Shown one piece after another: positions 25,924-37,922 of a stretch of 64,000 bases of DNA (position 1 is the stretch's first letter; every line of letters begins with the position of its first letter). The DNA is from Trichosphaerium sp. ATCC 40318. Its lineage: Eukaryota; Discosea; Flabellinia; Trichosidae. Under the pieces are notes generated by a model. That model was not told the DNA's origin and did not search any database. It saw nothing but the letters and a program-made list of their open reading frames with translations. The DNA is taken from the NCBI GenBank assembly GCA_038496445.1, contig JALMLS010000438.1:124001-188000 (forward strand), in the 5' to 3' direction. The position numbers were made by a program, and so were the translations under genes.

Positions 25924-28900
25924 ATGGCAGAACCACATAACGAAGAAAACCCGAAGTTAACAGGTCAAAAAACCAATGCTATTTTTTTTTAAGTTTATTT
26001 ATTGAAATACGTAGTTGAAGCAACCAACAAGCTTGATTGTGATGACTGCGCGCATGTACTTGAAGTTGTGTTCTTATTTACAGGTGTTGTAGTTTCTTCA
26101 ATCAAACAGCTAACCGCGATATTAGTATGTAATGGACACAATAAACTTGTTTCTACCTTGATTGAAGTAAATGTAAATATTAACGCTGCAGACAAGAATG
26201 GACACACACCTTTAATACACGCAGGTAATGTCATTTAACACTACGTAATTTAGCTTACTTCATCTTAGCTTCTAGAGGACTTAATGAAATTGTGTTAAGA
26301 TTAATAAAAGCAGATGCTAATATCAATGCTGTTGATAAATTTGAATGGACAGCTTTAATACATGCAGGTAGGTGTCTGAGCTAATTCCAAATCTACTCAT
26401 GTATTATTTAGCAATAAATGGTCACCATGAAGTTGTACATACATTAATAGAAGCAAAAGCAGCTATTGATGCAGAAGACGTCAATAAATGGACAGCGTTA
26501 ACACATGCAGGTAGCCATTTAACATAACTAACAATTAAGCTTAACATATCATAGCGTGTGAAGGACACAATGATGTTGTTTCAATATTAATAAAAGCTGG
26601 TGCTAATATTAATACGTTTGATAACGGTAAACGGACAGCTTTAATACATGCAGGTAGTTTCATTTAATACAAAAATACTATTAAGTTTAACTCATATCAT
26701 AGCGTGTGAAGGACATAATGATGTTGTTTCAAGATTAATAGAAGCAAAAGTTGACCTTAACAAACAAACTAAAATGCATAAGCGCACAGCTTTAATTGTT
26801 GCAGGTGGAGTGAGACAATACGCACAAAACAACTTACATTCCTGTAGCACAGAAAGGCCACTATGAAATTGTGTCAACATTAACAAAAGCTGGTGCAAAT
26901 GTTAATATGTTTGATGAAAATAGATGTACAGCCTTGATGATTGCAGGTAAGTAGCTTCTACAACTAAATATTAACACATCTATAGCACAGAACGGTCACA
27001 TTGAAATTGTGTCAACATTGTTAGCAGCAGGCGCAGAAAAAGAGTTGGTCGATGAAGATGGAGAAACAGCTTTAATGAGCGCAGGTATTGTCACAACATG
27101 AAATACAACCAAGGCTAATAAAAACTTCAGTGTATCACAATCACAATGAAGTTGTGTCAATATTATTAAAAGCAAACGCAAATATTGATGTTCGTGGTGA
27201 ATATAAACGGACACCTTTAATGCTTGCAGGTAATGTCATTTACCACAAAGTGAAATGAAGTGCAACTCATATCTTCCTTAGCGGTGACAGGACATGCTCA
27301 AGTTGCTTCAACATTAATAGAAAAACAAGCAAACATTAATGCAAAAGATAGTGATGGACGTACAGCTTTAATACATGCTGGTAGTGTCAGATATACTAAG
27401 TTCAAATCTAACTCACTTCATCTTTAGCACTAAATTGTCACCATGAAGTTATCGCTGTATTAACAAAAGCAAAGGCAGACATCCTTGCTGTTGATAACAA
27501 TAATTGGACGGCCTTAATGCATGCAGGTAGTATCACAATAAAGTACACCCATTTGTGGCTCACAATATTGTATAGCTACAAAAAGCAATGATGAGGTGGT
27601 TGCACACTTAATCAAAGCACATGAAAATATTCCTGCTATTGATGATTGTGGTGAACAAGTAGACAAAGATATATTTAATTCAGGTTGTATTTCAATTTGT
27701 TAATGGTTACTAACACCATTTAGGAGAAAAACCTTCGTTGTTTTATAAATTGTTAAAGGCAACTAATGGTATCATAACCAGTAAAGTACTATGGCAAGAT
27801 TTTTTTCGTTTTGTGTTTATCAGAGTGATTTCAGAACACCTTGTGTCTGTTGAATCATTTATAACATTCTTAACACATTGTCCAAATGGTCAAAAAAGCG
27901 AAAAACTGTGGGCAGCATGTTTGTCCGTCATTAAAGACCAATATTGGAAAGAAACCACAGTAGAATGGTTACAATACTTGGTATGCACTATTGTTTTATT
28001 GAATTTGCTGATTAAGTAAAGCCATCACGCTCTTATTTTAAACTTGCAATGCAAAAAGGTATCTATTTTTTAATACGTGTATTTGATCCCAAAAAAACCT
28101 TGTCTCCAGTACGTCTGTTCAACAATACTATATTTTAATAATCCCTTCTTTTTATAGGACTTTTGGCACTGTGATGGAGAACTAATGAAAGGTATATTAT
28201 GTGATTTGCCTGACTCCATGTGGAGTTGTAAAATTCAATATGATTCTCCAAAAGAAGGGTGTAGGTAAAATTAACCCTTGCAACAAATACTTCAATTCAA
28301 ATAGTACCTAGAAGTGATAACGCATGGGATTTGAACCCACGTTTGGAATATGCATATAATTGGGACAGGTCTAAAAACACGTGCGTTCAATGTCATATTT
28401 TTGGTTTTAAGTAATTCAATTTTGTACAAAGAGGTATTATTACAAAAGCGACACACTACAGAACGCTGAATCTTCTTGATTCCAGTGACAAAGTAGCTGT
28501 CAGAGAATTCAAGATCCTTCAACAAGAGATGTCAAAAATGCATGGCTATGACAAATACAATATCATTGAAGCGACTCTTGTTTACAATGAAATCTTGACT
28601 GAAAGCTTTGGTCGATACAATGTCATACTAAACCACAGGCATCAGTACGTTTACTAAGACCATTTAATGAGTTCTAACATGTGTTTATAATAGAGAACTA
28701 CCTACATTGTTTAAAAAAGATTGGAGGAAGGATGTACAAAAGAAGTACAAAGAGAGCGTTTACGTAAAATACAATGCCGTTCCCACTCAACAGTATCAAA
28801 GTGCTGATAATAAAGACAGTTCTGAAAAAGGGGTAATTGAAAATAAAGTACTTACACTCACATACCTGTTATTTAGGTACCAGTGATATTGATGGTTCAT

Positions 28901-30028
28901 GGAACAACTGAGAAAGCAGCTTACAGTATTGTCAAGGCTGGATTTGGAACTGTAAGTTCTTTGGATGCTGGATACTATGGTCAAGGCATTTATTTTACAG
29001 TATGTACAAAACAGTGTTGCATGTTATTCACTTTGCTAATTCCACTTCAGCGGAGTATACAGTATGCCTGTTCGTATGGTAATGGAGGAACCAAAGAAAA
29101 AACAGTTATTTTGAGTCTTGTCACTCCTGGCAACGTATATCCTGTACATATGCAAACAATACTTTAATCACTATGTATTAATTGATAATTGCAAAAAGGT
29201 AAACCCAAGCGATAAGTTGGAAGGACAGCCAATAAAACCGGGATACCAAAGTCACTACACATTGGTTGATCGCAAAGGTAGACCAGTTACAGAAGATAAA
29301 GTGACCAATGCAGTGTATGATGAGCTTGTTATTGGACAAGGTACACGGAAAAACAAATAATATTTCCCGCTACAACTATTGTTATGTCATTAGATACTCA
29401 AGCTGTTGCTCGCTATGTCCTCAAACTTGCACCAAACAAGCAAAGTAAAAAAAGAATCAAAACAAAACCCAAGAAAGGAGATAAAAAAGGTGCAAACGAA
29501 CAAACTAAAAAAGATCAAGTTTCAGAGCTTGATGATGGTTCTAATGATGATCTTTCCGATGATGAAGATAATTTTATTAGTAACCGGTAATACATTACAA
29601 TTTCTAGTTCTTAAACTTATTGTTGTACTAGAAAATTGTGGGCTGCCCATGATGTGGACGCAACCGGTTACCAACAATCAAGTACTAATGTCAATCTCGA
29701 ACAAGAAGCTCAAGTAGCTAGCCAAGAAGTTGAGAAACCAAAGAAGAGCAATGCAAGTACAAAGGAACTTCAGGAAGCAAAACATGAAGTATACAAACTG
29801 AAGAAGAGTAACGAGAATTTACAGCAAACCAATGCAAAGCAACAACAACATATTGCCAACTTAACACAAGACAATATGAAACTTGCGAAAAGCAACGCCA
29901 ACCTGAAGCAAGACAATTCAACTAAGCAACAAGACATTATCAAGTTATCAAAAACCGTGACTAGCTTACAAGAGACCAACGCCGTGCTACTTGCTAAAAT
30001 AGTTCGCCTTGAAGGCACAAACAAGTAG
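25924..30028 (+). CDS. Tankyrase-like ankyrin-repeat ADP-ribosyltransferase, paralogue B
   Basis: ATG at 25924 (MAEPHNEENPKLTG). About 11 ankyrin modules at 26100-27690 are each one exon of about 99 nt with introns of about 45 nt in the same phase. Next come a helical linker domain (VSVESFITFLTHCPNG, 27738-27985) and a helical lead-in to the catalytic fold (HYRTLNLLDSSDKVAVREFK, about 28440-28640). The ART catalytic domain spans about 28880-29360: VHGTTEKAAYSIVKAGFG, DAGYYGQGIYFT, and a late AVYDELVIGQ that could supply the Glu, so an H-Y-E triad is plausible and transfer of ADP-ribose from NAD+ is predicted. A Lys-rich then Asp-rich tail follows, then a C-terminal coiled coil rich in Gln/Asn/Lys (29640-30025), stop TAG 30026-30028. 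The domain order differs from animal tankyrases in having a coiled coil and no SAM domain. It is convergent with paralogue C. Confidence 0.88.
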
Positions 30029-30680
30029 CTTTCCATGACCTATAACCAATATTAATTAGCATAAATAAACAATCTTATTTTACTCTTTGTTTATTGTCCT
30101 ATCATACATCAAGAATTGTCGTTTAAAGGATGAGCAGCTTTCCTATACTAAATGAGTTTTTTGTGAGAATAGGCTACAAGCACCACAGCGCCAATATAGA
30201 GTGAACGGTAACGTGACACACCAATGTGATGCCACCAAAGTGCTTATGGGCTGTATTTGCTACAGGGTTAAAACGCGTGTCCAGTGCGACTCGGTGCACC
30301 GGTTGTACTCATACAGTGTTAGGTTGTGTACTGTGGTGAGTCAACTCTAGTTCAGTCACATGCCCGAGTCCGGGTTAAAATCAACACTAAGTCATCTACT
30401 GTACTTACTAAACACCACTGTTTTTATGACTTTGGGACTCATTTTGGTTGATTGTGCATGTTGAAACAGGTTGAATCAGCCTCTGTCAGGGTTAAAAACA
30501 GACCTGAGTGCGATTCACCCTTTATGAGGGATACTCATGTCACCCAAAAAATTTTGAGTCGACTTTGCGTTGAAAATGTTATGACATCAAACAGTATTTT
30601 CTTGATGTAAACAAGGCACAATAAGGTATGCTAAATAATTGTTTATTGTATTAATGAACGTTGGCTGTTCATTACATTAC
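30029..30680. repeat. Intergenic tract between convergent ART genes with spaced GGGTTAAAA units and hairpins
   Basis: GGGTTAAAA occurs at 30265, 30372 and 30489, about 110 bp apart. The first and third are followed by AGTGCGAYTC, a hairpin (CGGTGCACCG at one, CCCTTTATGAGGG at the other) and then TACTCAT, about 50 bp per unit. The stems differ in sequence but occupy the same place. CCCGAGTCCGGG and AGTCGACT are further palindromes. No coding frame. Could be 3'-end or ncRNA signals for either gene. Confidence 0.45.
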
Positions 30681-33600
30681 CTACTTGTTTGTGCCTTCAA
30701 GTTGGGCTATTTTGGCAAGTAGGCTAGTGATGGTTTGTGATAAGTTGATATTGTCTTCCTTCAGTTTGAGATTCTCTTGTTGCAAGTTGTTGACGGTTTC
30801 TGTTAAGTTGACACTTTGTTGTTGCTTTGAATTGGTTTGCTGAAAGTTCTCGCTGCTCTTCTTCAGTGTGTCTACTTCATGTTTTGCGTCATTGGTACTT
30901 GATTGTTGGTCATCAGTTGTACCCACGTGGGCACCCCACAATTTACTAGCACAATAATAAACAAGAAAAAGAATTATGAGAAAAGAAATAGTAAAGTCTT
31001 ACCGGTTACTAATAAAATTATCTTCATCATCGGAAAGATCATCATCTGAATCATCATCTTTTCGCTCTGAAACTGTGATTGGTTTAGTTTATTTGAACAA
31101 CATGCCAAGATATTTGTGTACCAGTCTTTTTAGCAGTTTTCTTGGCCTTTTTTGTTTTTTTCTTGTTTTTACGCTCGCTCGGTTTTGGAGCAACTTTGAT
31201 GATATAGCGAGCAACAGCTTGAGTATCTGAACACAGTGTTAGTTTATAGATCATAATTTCGCTTTTGTTTTTTTTCGTGTACCTTGTCCAACAACAAGCT
31301 CATCGTACACTGCACTGGTCACTTCATCTTCTGTGACAGGTCTACCTTTGCGATCAACCAATGTGTAATGACTTTGGTATCCTGGTTTTATTGGCTGTCC
31401 TCTCAGAGTGTCTGTTGGTTTTACCTTTTTGTTATCATTAATACATTCATGGATATAAACTTGTTTATGTACAGGAAATACGTTGCCAGGAGTGACAAGA
31501 CTCAAAATAAGCGTTTTTTCTTTTCTTCCTCCTGTTGTATCATACGATGCAGCATATTTTATACTCCTCTTTATAAAAGCAGTTAATATAACAGTGAGAC
31601 CTTGTGCTTTTACATACTGTGAAGTATATTCCTTGACCATAGTATCCAGCATCCAAAGCACTGACAGTTCCAAATCCAGCCTTTACAATACTATAAGCTG
31701 CTGCTTCACTTGTTCCGTGAACCATCATTATCACTGGTGACTACATAACAGGTATGTGAGTGTAAGATACTATGTGATAAACGTTACCCCTGCTTCCGAA
31801 CTGTCTTGGTTGTCAGTACTTTGATATGGCAGAGTGGGTATTGCGTTGTATTTTGAGTAAACACCCTCTTTGTACTTCTTTTTGATGTCATCTCTCCAAC
31901 CTTGCTTCTTAAACAATGCAGGTAGTTCTCTATATACATGTTAGAATTCATTAAAGACTTTAGCAAACGTACTGATGCCTGTGTTTTACTACAACATTGT
32001 ATCGACCAAAGCTTTCAGTCAAGATTTCATTGTAAACAAGAGTCGCTTCAACAACATCATATTGATCATGGCCATGCATTTTAGACATCTCTTCTTGAAG
32101 GATCTTGAGTTCTCTGACAGATACTTTGTCACTGGAATCAAGAAGATTCAGCGTTCTGTAGTGTGTCGCTTTTGTATTAATACCCCTTTTTTCAAACTAA
32201 GTAAAGAAAGCGACAATATGACTTTGAACGCACGTGTTTTTAGATCTGTCCCAATTATTTGCAAAATATAATCGGCGATTTAGATCCCATGGGTTCTTAC
32301 TTTTTAATCCTTGAGATTCTTTAGTACTTCTTAATTAAGAACATGTAGTGACTTGTACCAACTGTGATTGCATTGGATGCGTCGAGCCCATAGGATGCAT
32401 TGGATAATATCCTTTCTTGTACCCATGTATTACTCCATGCATCATCAGGCATATCAGATACGATACCCAGCATTAATCCTTCATCTCGTTTCCAAAAGCT
32501 CTGTACAAAAGTAATTACAAAGTACAATACCAATTTCGTGGAGATAATACCTGTAAAGATACGCCTTTATCACAGCAATACGAACATATCAGATAACTAA
32601 CACCTTTTTCCATTACCAGGTTAAAGTAAAACCGTGTTGGCTTAAGTTGTGTGAGCGGTAAAAAACTTAACATATTATTTCATACCAAGTCTTGAAGCCA
32701 ATCAAGACTTTGTCCAAAACCACATTCCAAGTTTGATGGACAAGATTTCCACAGTTCGCGGCATTGTTTACCACTTGGACAATATTTCAAGAAAGTTACA
32801 AACGCATCAACAGCACCAGGGTCATCTGCTATCACTCGCTCCAACAACATGGCAAGAAAGTCTTGCCACTTTTTTTCGTCTGGTATTATACCTAAAACCA
32901 AACAACTAAGTAAGAGCTCAAACTTTGAAATTCTAACTCACGAGTACCACTTCTTTGTTTGTCACCAGCATCAAGATCTGCATTGGCTTTGAAGAATAGA
33001 GGTAACATTGTATTGTGCCCTTTTTTTACTGAATAGTAACATTAGCAATTACGTAAAATGTCACATACACTTGCCGGCGATAATCAAAGCTGTGTTTCCA
33101 TCTTTATCGACAGCATCAATATTTGCACCAGCATTAATTAACGCTGACACCAATTTATTGTGTCCTTTTTTTGCTGTATTGTAACATGAGCAAATATATT
33201 GTATATTTTAGTACCTGCAATAATCAAAGCTGTATTTCCACGTTTATCAACAGCCTCAATATTTGCTTTGGCATCAATTAATGTCAATGCAATTTCAGTG
33301 AGTCCCCTTTTTGCTAGTTCTGTGAGCGAGGATATGTTGTATTTCGTATGTCACAATACCTGAATAAATCCAAGCTGTCTTTCCTTCTGTGTCAACAGCC
33401 TCTTTATTTGCACTGGCTTTAATTAGTGTAGATAACACTTCATTATGACCTTCATAAGCTAAATAATCACGTGAGCAAATACATTATGTCTCATATGTAA
33501 AATGAAATTACCTGCGTAGATCAAAGGTGTTTTACCATATGTATCAGCAGCCTCAATATTTGCATTGGCATTGATTAGTGCCGATACAACTTTGTTGTAT

Positions 33601-34817
33601 CCTCTTTTGGCTAAATAGAAACACGTGAGCAAAGACATGTTGTATCTTATAGTTGACAGTACCTGCATAAATCAAAGATGTTCTTCCATATCCATCAATA
33701 GCCTCTATATTTGCAGTGGCATTGACTAGCATCGATACAATTTCGCTATGTCCTTGTTTTGCTAAATAGAACATTAACAAACACATTTTGTATCTTGTTA
33801 TTACCTGCATTCAGCAAAGCTGTTGTTCTGAAGTTGTACGCTAAATAATAATGTAAGCGTGATAGATACGTTGTATTCACATGTCAGTACCTGCATCAAT
33901 TAGCGCTGCCTTTTCATCTTCATCAGCAGCCTCAATATATTTTTTATTGGCATCAATTAACATTGATACGATTTTCTCCTTTCCTTCCGTTGCTAAATAG
34001 TAAGGTAAGTAAACAAAAGTTGATGCCATATAATATGGATATTACCTGCATAAATCAAAGCTGAATCTCCATACTTATCAACAGCATTAATATTTGCTTT
34101 GGCGTTAATCAACATTGATGCGATTTTATTACATCCTTTTCTTGCCACTTCACTGAATCCGTAGAATGCTAAATAACAACATGAGCAAAGACATGTCGTA
34201 TCTTGTATGTCGACTTTCGTGTTTTTAAAACACACATTTTTTGGACAAGAGCATAAAATTTTGAGTTTTCTAGCGCATTCGATCACGTAAACCCTTTGTT
34301 GGAGTAAGAAAAGGTACGCAATAGGACTTTGCCTACCAAATCGCCCCAAAGAAAACTCATAATTTTATGCTTTTGTCCGAACTTTTCTTTTCAGGTAGAA
34401 TTTACTTTGTAATTATCTGTGGGCATAAGGTATTCATCACAAAAGTTCTTTGCCCAAAAAAAAAAGTCCAGTTTTCGAAAGTCAACCTTATTTTCCTTCC
34501 ACGTTGACAATGTAACATTTACCTGCGCTTATCAAAGCTGTATATCCAATCCTATCCGCAACATCAACATTTATATTCGCTTTAATTAATGAAGAAACAA
34601 TATCAGCGTAGCCATTTTGGGCTACAATAAGTTAGATAACTTCTTGCTTAAACAAACTTTTTCGTACCTGCATAAAACCACGCAAATTTTATAAGACCAC
34701 TTGAAACTTTATTGGTCTGTTTAACTAGTAATAAAGGTATTGTTAACAACCATATAATAATAAAGCTCTGTTCTCACCTGCTACTTGTTGGTTTTCTTCA
34801 CTCTGTGGCTCCGTCAT
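30681..34817 (-). CDS. Tankyrase-like ankyrin-repeat ADP-ribosyltransferase, paralogue C
   Basis: Start exon MTEPQSEENQQVAG (ATG at 34817). It has about nine full ankyrin exons (34640 down to 32940). One near 33806-33841 is shortened to 36 nt, in frame, leaving roughly RTTALLNAG. The linker domain is KKWQDFLAMLLERVI, then FVTFLKYCPSGKQC (32901-32690). The ART domain lies at about 31740-31260: VHGTSEAAAYSIVKAGFG, DAGYYGQGIYFT, GYQSHYTLVDRKGRPVTEDE and AVYDELVVGQ, keeping His, Tyr and a candidate Glu. A Lys-rich then acidic stretch and a Gln-rich coiled coil end at TAG 30681-30683. The catalytic part is more similar to paralogue B than the ankyrin part is. One intron (about 34195-34520) is enlarged by a small inverted-repeat element. 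A divergent inverted copy of B. Confidence 0.86.
34243..34378. mobile_element. MITE-like element 2 inside an intron of paralogue C
   Basis: About 136 bp with inverted ends of 29 bp. The left end GGACAAGAGCATAAAATT and the right end, read in reverse complement, GGACAAAAGCATAAAATT differ at very few positions and continue as TGAGTTTTCT on both sides. No coding capacity. It lies in an intron that is about 330 nt instead of the usual 45-50, so insertion explains the length. No certain target-site duplication. Confidence 0.7.
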
Positions 34818-35015
34818 GACGTGTTGTTACTCTGAAGTTAGCGTAAAGAAATACTTAAGATTGTGTGACTTGACCTCTCACATTTTTCGTGAACTGCTTT
34901 AGATTTTGTGTTACGGTTTTTGGTTCTATGTACTTTCGCTAATCAATACTGTGTTCCTTGTGTTGAAAGCGCAATACAAATTACGTTGTACAAAAAAACG
35001 TTTCAAAGCAGCTTT

Positions 35016-35408
35016 TCAATACCACGTGTTGAATAACTCCACGAGGTAAAGTAGTGAGATACTCCGTTCTTGAAGACTTGGCAGTATTTGCAGAAATACG
35101 TCTTGAATGACCTGATAGAAGCACTTCAACCGGAGCAAAGTGACCGTTTCGAGACAATCGTTCCCAAAAAGGGCACTCAATATTGCGCTAGTTTGTAGTT
35201 TTGCTGTTTTCAACTCCGCTATCTCTCCGAGATTTACCCATTCTGTTTCATCACATTTATAGTTAGAAGGATGCGTAAGGGATGTAGTATACAGATATGT
35301 GGAGCTATACGTATTGTGATGCCTAGAAAGCGCAAGTGCGATTCCGAGACTGAAAAAAATGCTTGCGTGTAAATTGTAGCTAAAGTTATAAATAAAACTA
35401 CGTTCCAC
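35016..35408 (-). CDS. Hypothetical helical protein (probably part of a larger gene)
   Basis: Open frame of 130 codons. The second half (KLQTSAILSALFGNDCLE, then YQVIQDVFLQILPSLQERS) has an alpha-helical heptad-like pattern. The N-terminal third, with many Ser/Tyr/His, may not be coding, and an upstream exon is possible. A decayed match to EWVNLGEIA is found at 5350-5375 upstream of paralogue A, so this gene seems to have been duplicated with its ART neighbour. No family is recognised. Confidence 0.4.
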   Translation of the reverse strand: MERSFIYNFSYNLHASIFFSLGIALALSRHHNTYSSTYLYTTSLTHPSNYKCDETEWVNLGEIAELKTAKLQTSAILSALFGNDCLETVTLLRLKCFYQVIQDVFLQILPSLQERSISLLYLVELFNTWY

Positions 35409-35520
35409 GTGTTTCGCGAAACGAAGAATTTTTACAACAAATACGTATTTTCAACTTACAAAGCCCATGTGGGTGATGGCGTCAATGAATTGGTACAGCT
35501 TTTCACGATAAAGCATGAAT

Positions 35521-35800
35521 TTAGAGCGTAAACGTCCATGGCATTAAATTAAAAGCGTTTACATTGAATCTACTTCTTTGTTCAAGTTGAGCTATTTTGG
35601 CAAGTAGATCAGTGAAGGTTTTCGATAATTTGATATTGTATTGGTGCAAGTTATTGACGGTTTCTTTTAAGTTGGCAAGTTGTTGTTGCTTTGCATTGGT
35701 TTGCTGTAAACTTTCATTACTTTCCTTTAGTTTGGCCACCTCACTTGCTTCCTGTAATTCTTGTTCTAGATCATCGTAATTGATATCTTTGGTACTTGCT
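35521..35800 (-). pseudogene. Relic of a fourth ART paralogue (coiled-coil 3' end only)
   Basis: The minus strand reads ELQEASEVAKLKESNESLQQ, then TNAKQQQLANLKETVNNLH and LLAKIAQLEQRS. This is the same coiled coil that ends paralogues B (ENLQQTNAKQQQ, VNNLQ-like, LLAKIVRLEGTNK) and C (LLAKIAQLEGTNK). The terminal GTNK stop is lost and the frame runs on about 15 codons. No ART or ankyrin exons lie upstream within 200 bp, so only the last exon survives. Confidence 0.7.
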
Positions 35801-36046
35801 TGGTCTCATCCGCATGGGTTCAGTTTAGTGAAAGTGACAAACAAGTTTTATTGAGTTGATTTTCGCTACAGTTTGCTTTGTCCAACCCTGTTCATCACAA
35901 TATTTTACTGAATCATAGTCATTAAGAAGTCTAGGTTAACCGTCTTTCAGAACCTAAATGGTTAACCAGTTTGTAACCGGAAAAGTAAGACCTCTACACT
36001 GCACCAACTATTTTGTTTTGAAAAAAACTGCCTGAGCTTTCTTAGG

Positions 36047-36766
36047 CTATTGTTTATAAAATGATAACGTTGATATTATAGATGGTCTCAGACTATTGTC
36101 TTTACCATTTACATAATGCCGTTTTGATATCAATTGGCCACTCCTATCCCACTCTTTTGACTCTCCGTTAAGAACGCCATTTGTTAAATAACATTGTTTC
36201 CTGAGTTGTCCGTTTTTATACCAACAATTATGCTCACCTTCTTGTTTACCATTAACATAATAACGTTCCTCCCATAGTTGTCCCGTTTTATGCCAGTGTT
36301 TAAACTCACCTTCTAGTTTGTCATTGACATAAAAACAATGTTTCAGTGGTTGACCATTACCATACCACACCTTGTGTTCTCCTTCAAGCATGCCATTATT
36401 ATAAAAACTATGTTTCCAAAGGCAACCCCAAAGGTACCACTTCTTGTACTCTCCATCAAGTTTTGCGTTAACATAGTTGCAGTTTATAAAGCAGTTCCCA
36501 TTATCATACCATTCTTTGTATTCTCCATCAATACTTCCATGTATCCAACGAGTTGTAGCATGAATCATCGTTTGGTTGTTTTTTCTCTTTTGTTTTACCC
36601 ATTTCCCATGTTTCTTTAGCTCGTAGTCAAACCTTGATGTTGTTGCTGTTCGTTTTGATAGTATTGACCATTTAATAGATGTTTCTATGTCCAAATCGAT
36701 AATATCAAGGTGTATCTCTGTTGGGAGGTTAAATATATGACAAACAGTCACTTTGGAGGAACTCAT
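36047..36766 (-). CDS. F-box-like protein with MORN_2 / YwqK-type repeats
   Basis: Single exon. The N-terminus (VCHIFNLPTEIHLDIIDLD, then ILSKRTATTS) looks like an F-box. It is followed by about six repeats of 23-24 residues with the pattern G-E-x-K-x-W-Y-x-N-G-x-L plus YVNGK (for example GEYKEWYDNGN, EGEHKVWYGNGQP, EGEHNCWYKNGQL). These are the MORN_2 (YwqK antitoxin-like) repeats, predicted to form a flat beta-sheet scaffold. The upstream in-frame ATG at 36835 is possible, but 36766 (MSSSKVTVCHIF) sits right before the F-box. F-box plus MORN_2 architectures are, to my knowledge, common in amoeba-infecting giant viruses. Function: perhaps a ubiquitin-ligase adaptor. Confidence 0.75.
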   Translation of the reverse strand: MSSSKVTVCHIFNLPTEIHLDIIDLDIETSIKWSILSKRTATTSRFDYELKKHGKWVKQKRKNNQTMIHATTRWIHGSIDGEYKEWYDNGNCFINCNYVNAKLDGEYKKWYLWGCLWKHSFYNNGMLEGEHKVWYGNGQPLKHCFYVNDKLEGEFKHWHKTGQLWEERYYVNGKQEGEHNCWYKNGQLRKQCYLTNGVLNGESKEWDRSGQLISKRHYVNGKDNSLRPSIISTLSFYKQ

Positions 36767-36835
36767 TTGTATTATTTGAAGTGCTTGCGGCAAAAAGCTG
36801 TTTCGCTCACATTGTACTGGTCTTCCACAAGTCAA

Positions 36836-37922
36836 CCTTAAATTATGTACTCCAACATGGATTCAATCAAGTTCCTGGCCACTAGCGGGATTACCATGTA
36901 TTCCGCCTGCATAGTTAGTAACTCCTTGAACTTTTAACATTAAACCTAAAAAGTTTAAAAAACTGTAATGGTCTTTTGATGGTTTTTATTGCGGGTTATC
37001 TTTCTTCGGTATACCAGGTTTTTCTTATTTATCAATGCCAATACAGTGTTTACAACATTTCTTGATACTTTCTAAACATCATTGTAAATATTCTAGAGTT
37101 AACGTTGTCACGTGGTATTATCCAAAAAAAAAATTGTATGAACCAAAATCTTGATTTCGTTTACGTGTGATTTGTCAGTTTATAATTGAACCAATAACAT
37201 AATACACTATGTACTCTTTTGGTGTTTCAGTCTTGGGGACGCATAGGTTCGAATAAGAAGATTCCAGAATTGTAGAAAAGGTCTGACTTTTTAACTAAAT
37301 CAACAATTGTTTACCAAAAAAAACCGTATATTTGTGGGTGCCTGTTTTAACCTCAGGACTAATACCTACAAAAGAATTATCGCTATCCAACGTTTTAACC
37401 GAACAAAAGATGTGCATTTATAGCATGCAAGAAACGAGATTGGATCTGTGGCTTTTTTTTTCGAAGGTCAATGGAAATTCGTCGTAGAGGGAAACACCGA
37501 AAACGGCCTGTATCTCTCGTAAAACAACGTCTAAGCGGTTCTAGATACGATACAGATAAATAAAGCTAGTTTTTGTTAAAAAAAACGGTTGGATTTTTGT
37601 TGCTATTTCTATTTATATTCAATACGCGTGGACGCAATAAAATGTGGTGAATACTCTTTTAAGAGCGTATTAGGTTCAACGATTAGTTATTTGTGCACTT
37701 TCATAAACGAAAAATCGCCCGAAAGCACAGAAACAACAAACCAATAGTCGTGTTGGATGTTTTTTTTTATAAACTCATAACCTCAGCACACAACGGGTAT
37801 GTAGATAGCTACGATAGTTACAACGGTGTTCTCGGTGCCATGAAAACTGAATATTTTCAGGATAGGCCTCTAGTCTTGCAACCGTGTAGCCTAATATAGC
37901 ATAAAAGAAGAAAGCACTTTGA
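36836..37922. other. Intergenic region
   Basis: AT-rich. A very short frame at about 37470-37562 (MEIRRRGKHRKRPVSL...) and one of 68 codons at 37693-37899 are open but have no supporting signal. I would not call them genes. Confidence 0.35.

Noticed and set aside
28308-28345. tRNA-like words (GGGATTTGAACCCACG)
   Set aside because: They lie in an ART gene B exon with good codons (NAWDLNPRLEYAYNW) and no cloverleaf can be drawn around them.
31975-32271. Plus-strand frame of 98 codons
   Set aside because: Antisense of the helical lead-in exons of ART paralogue C.
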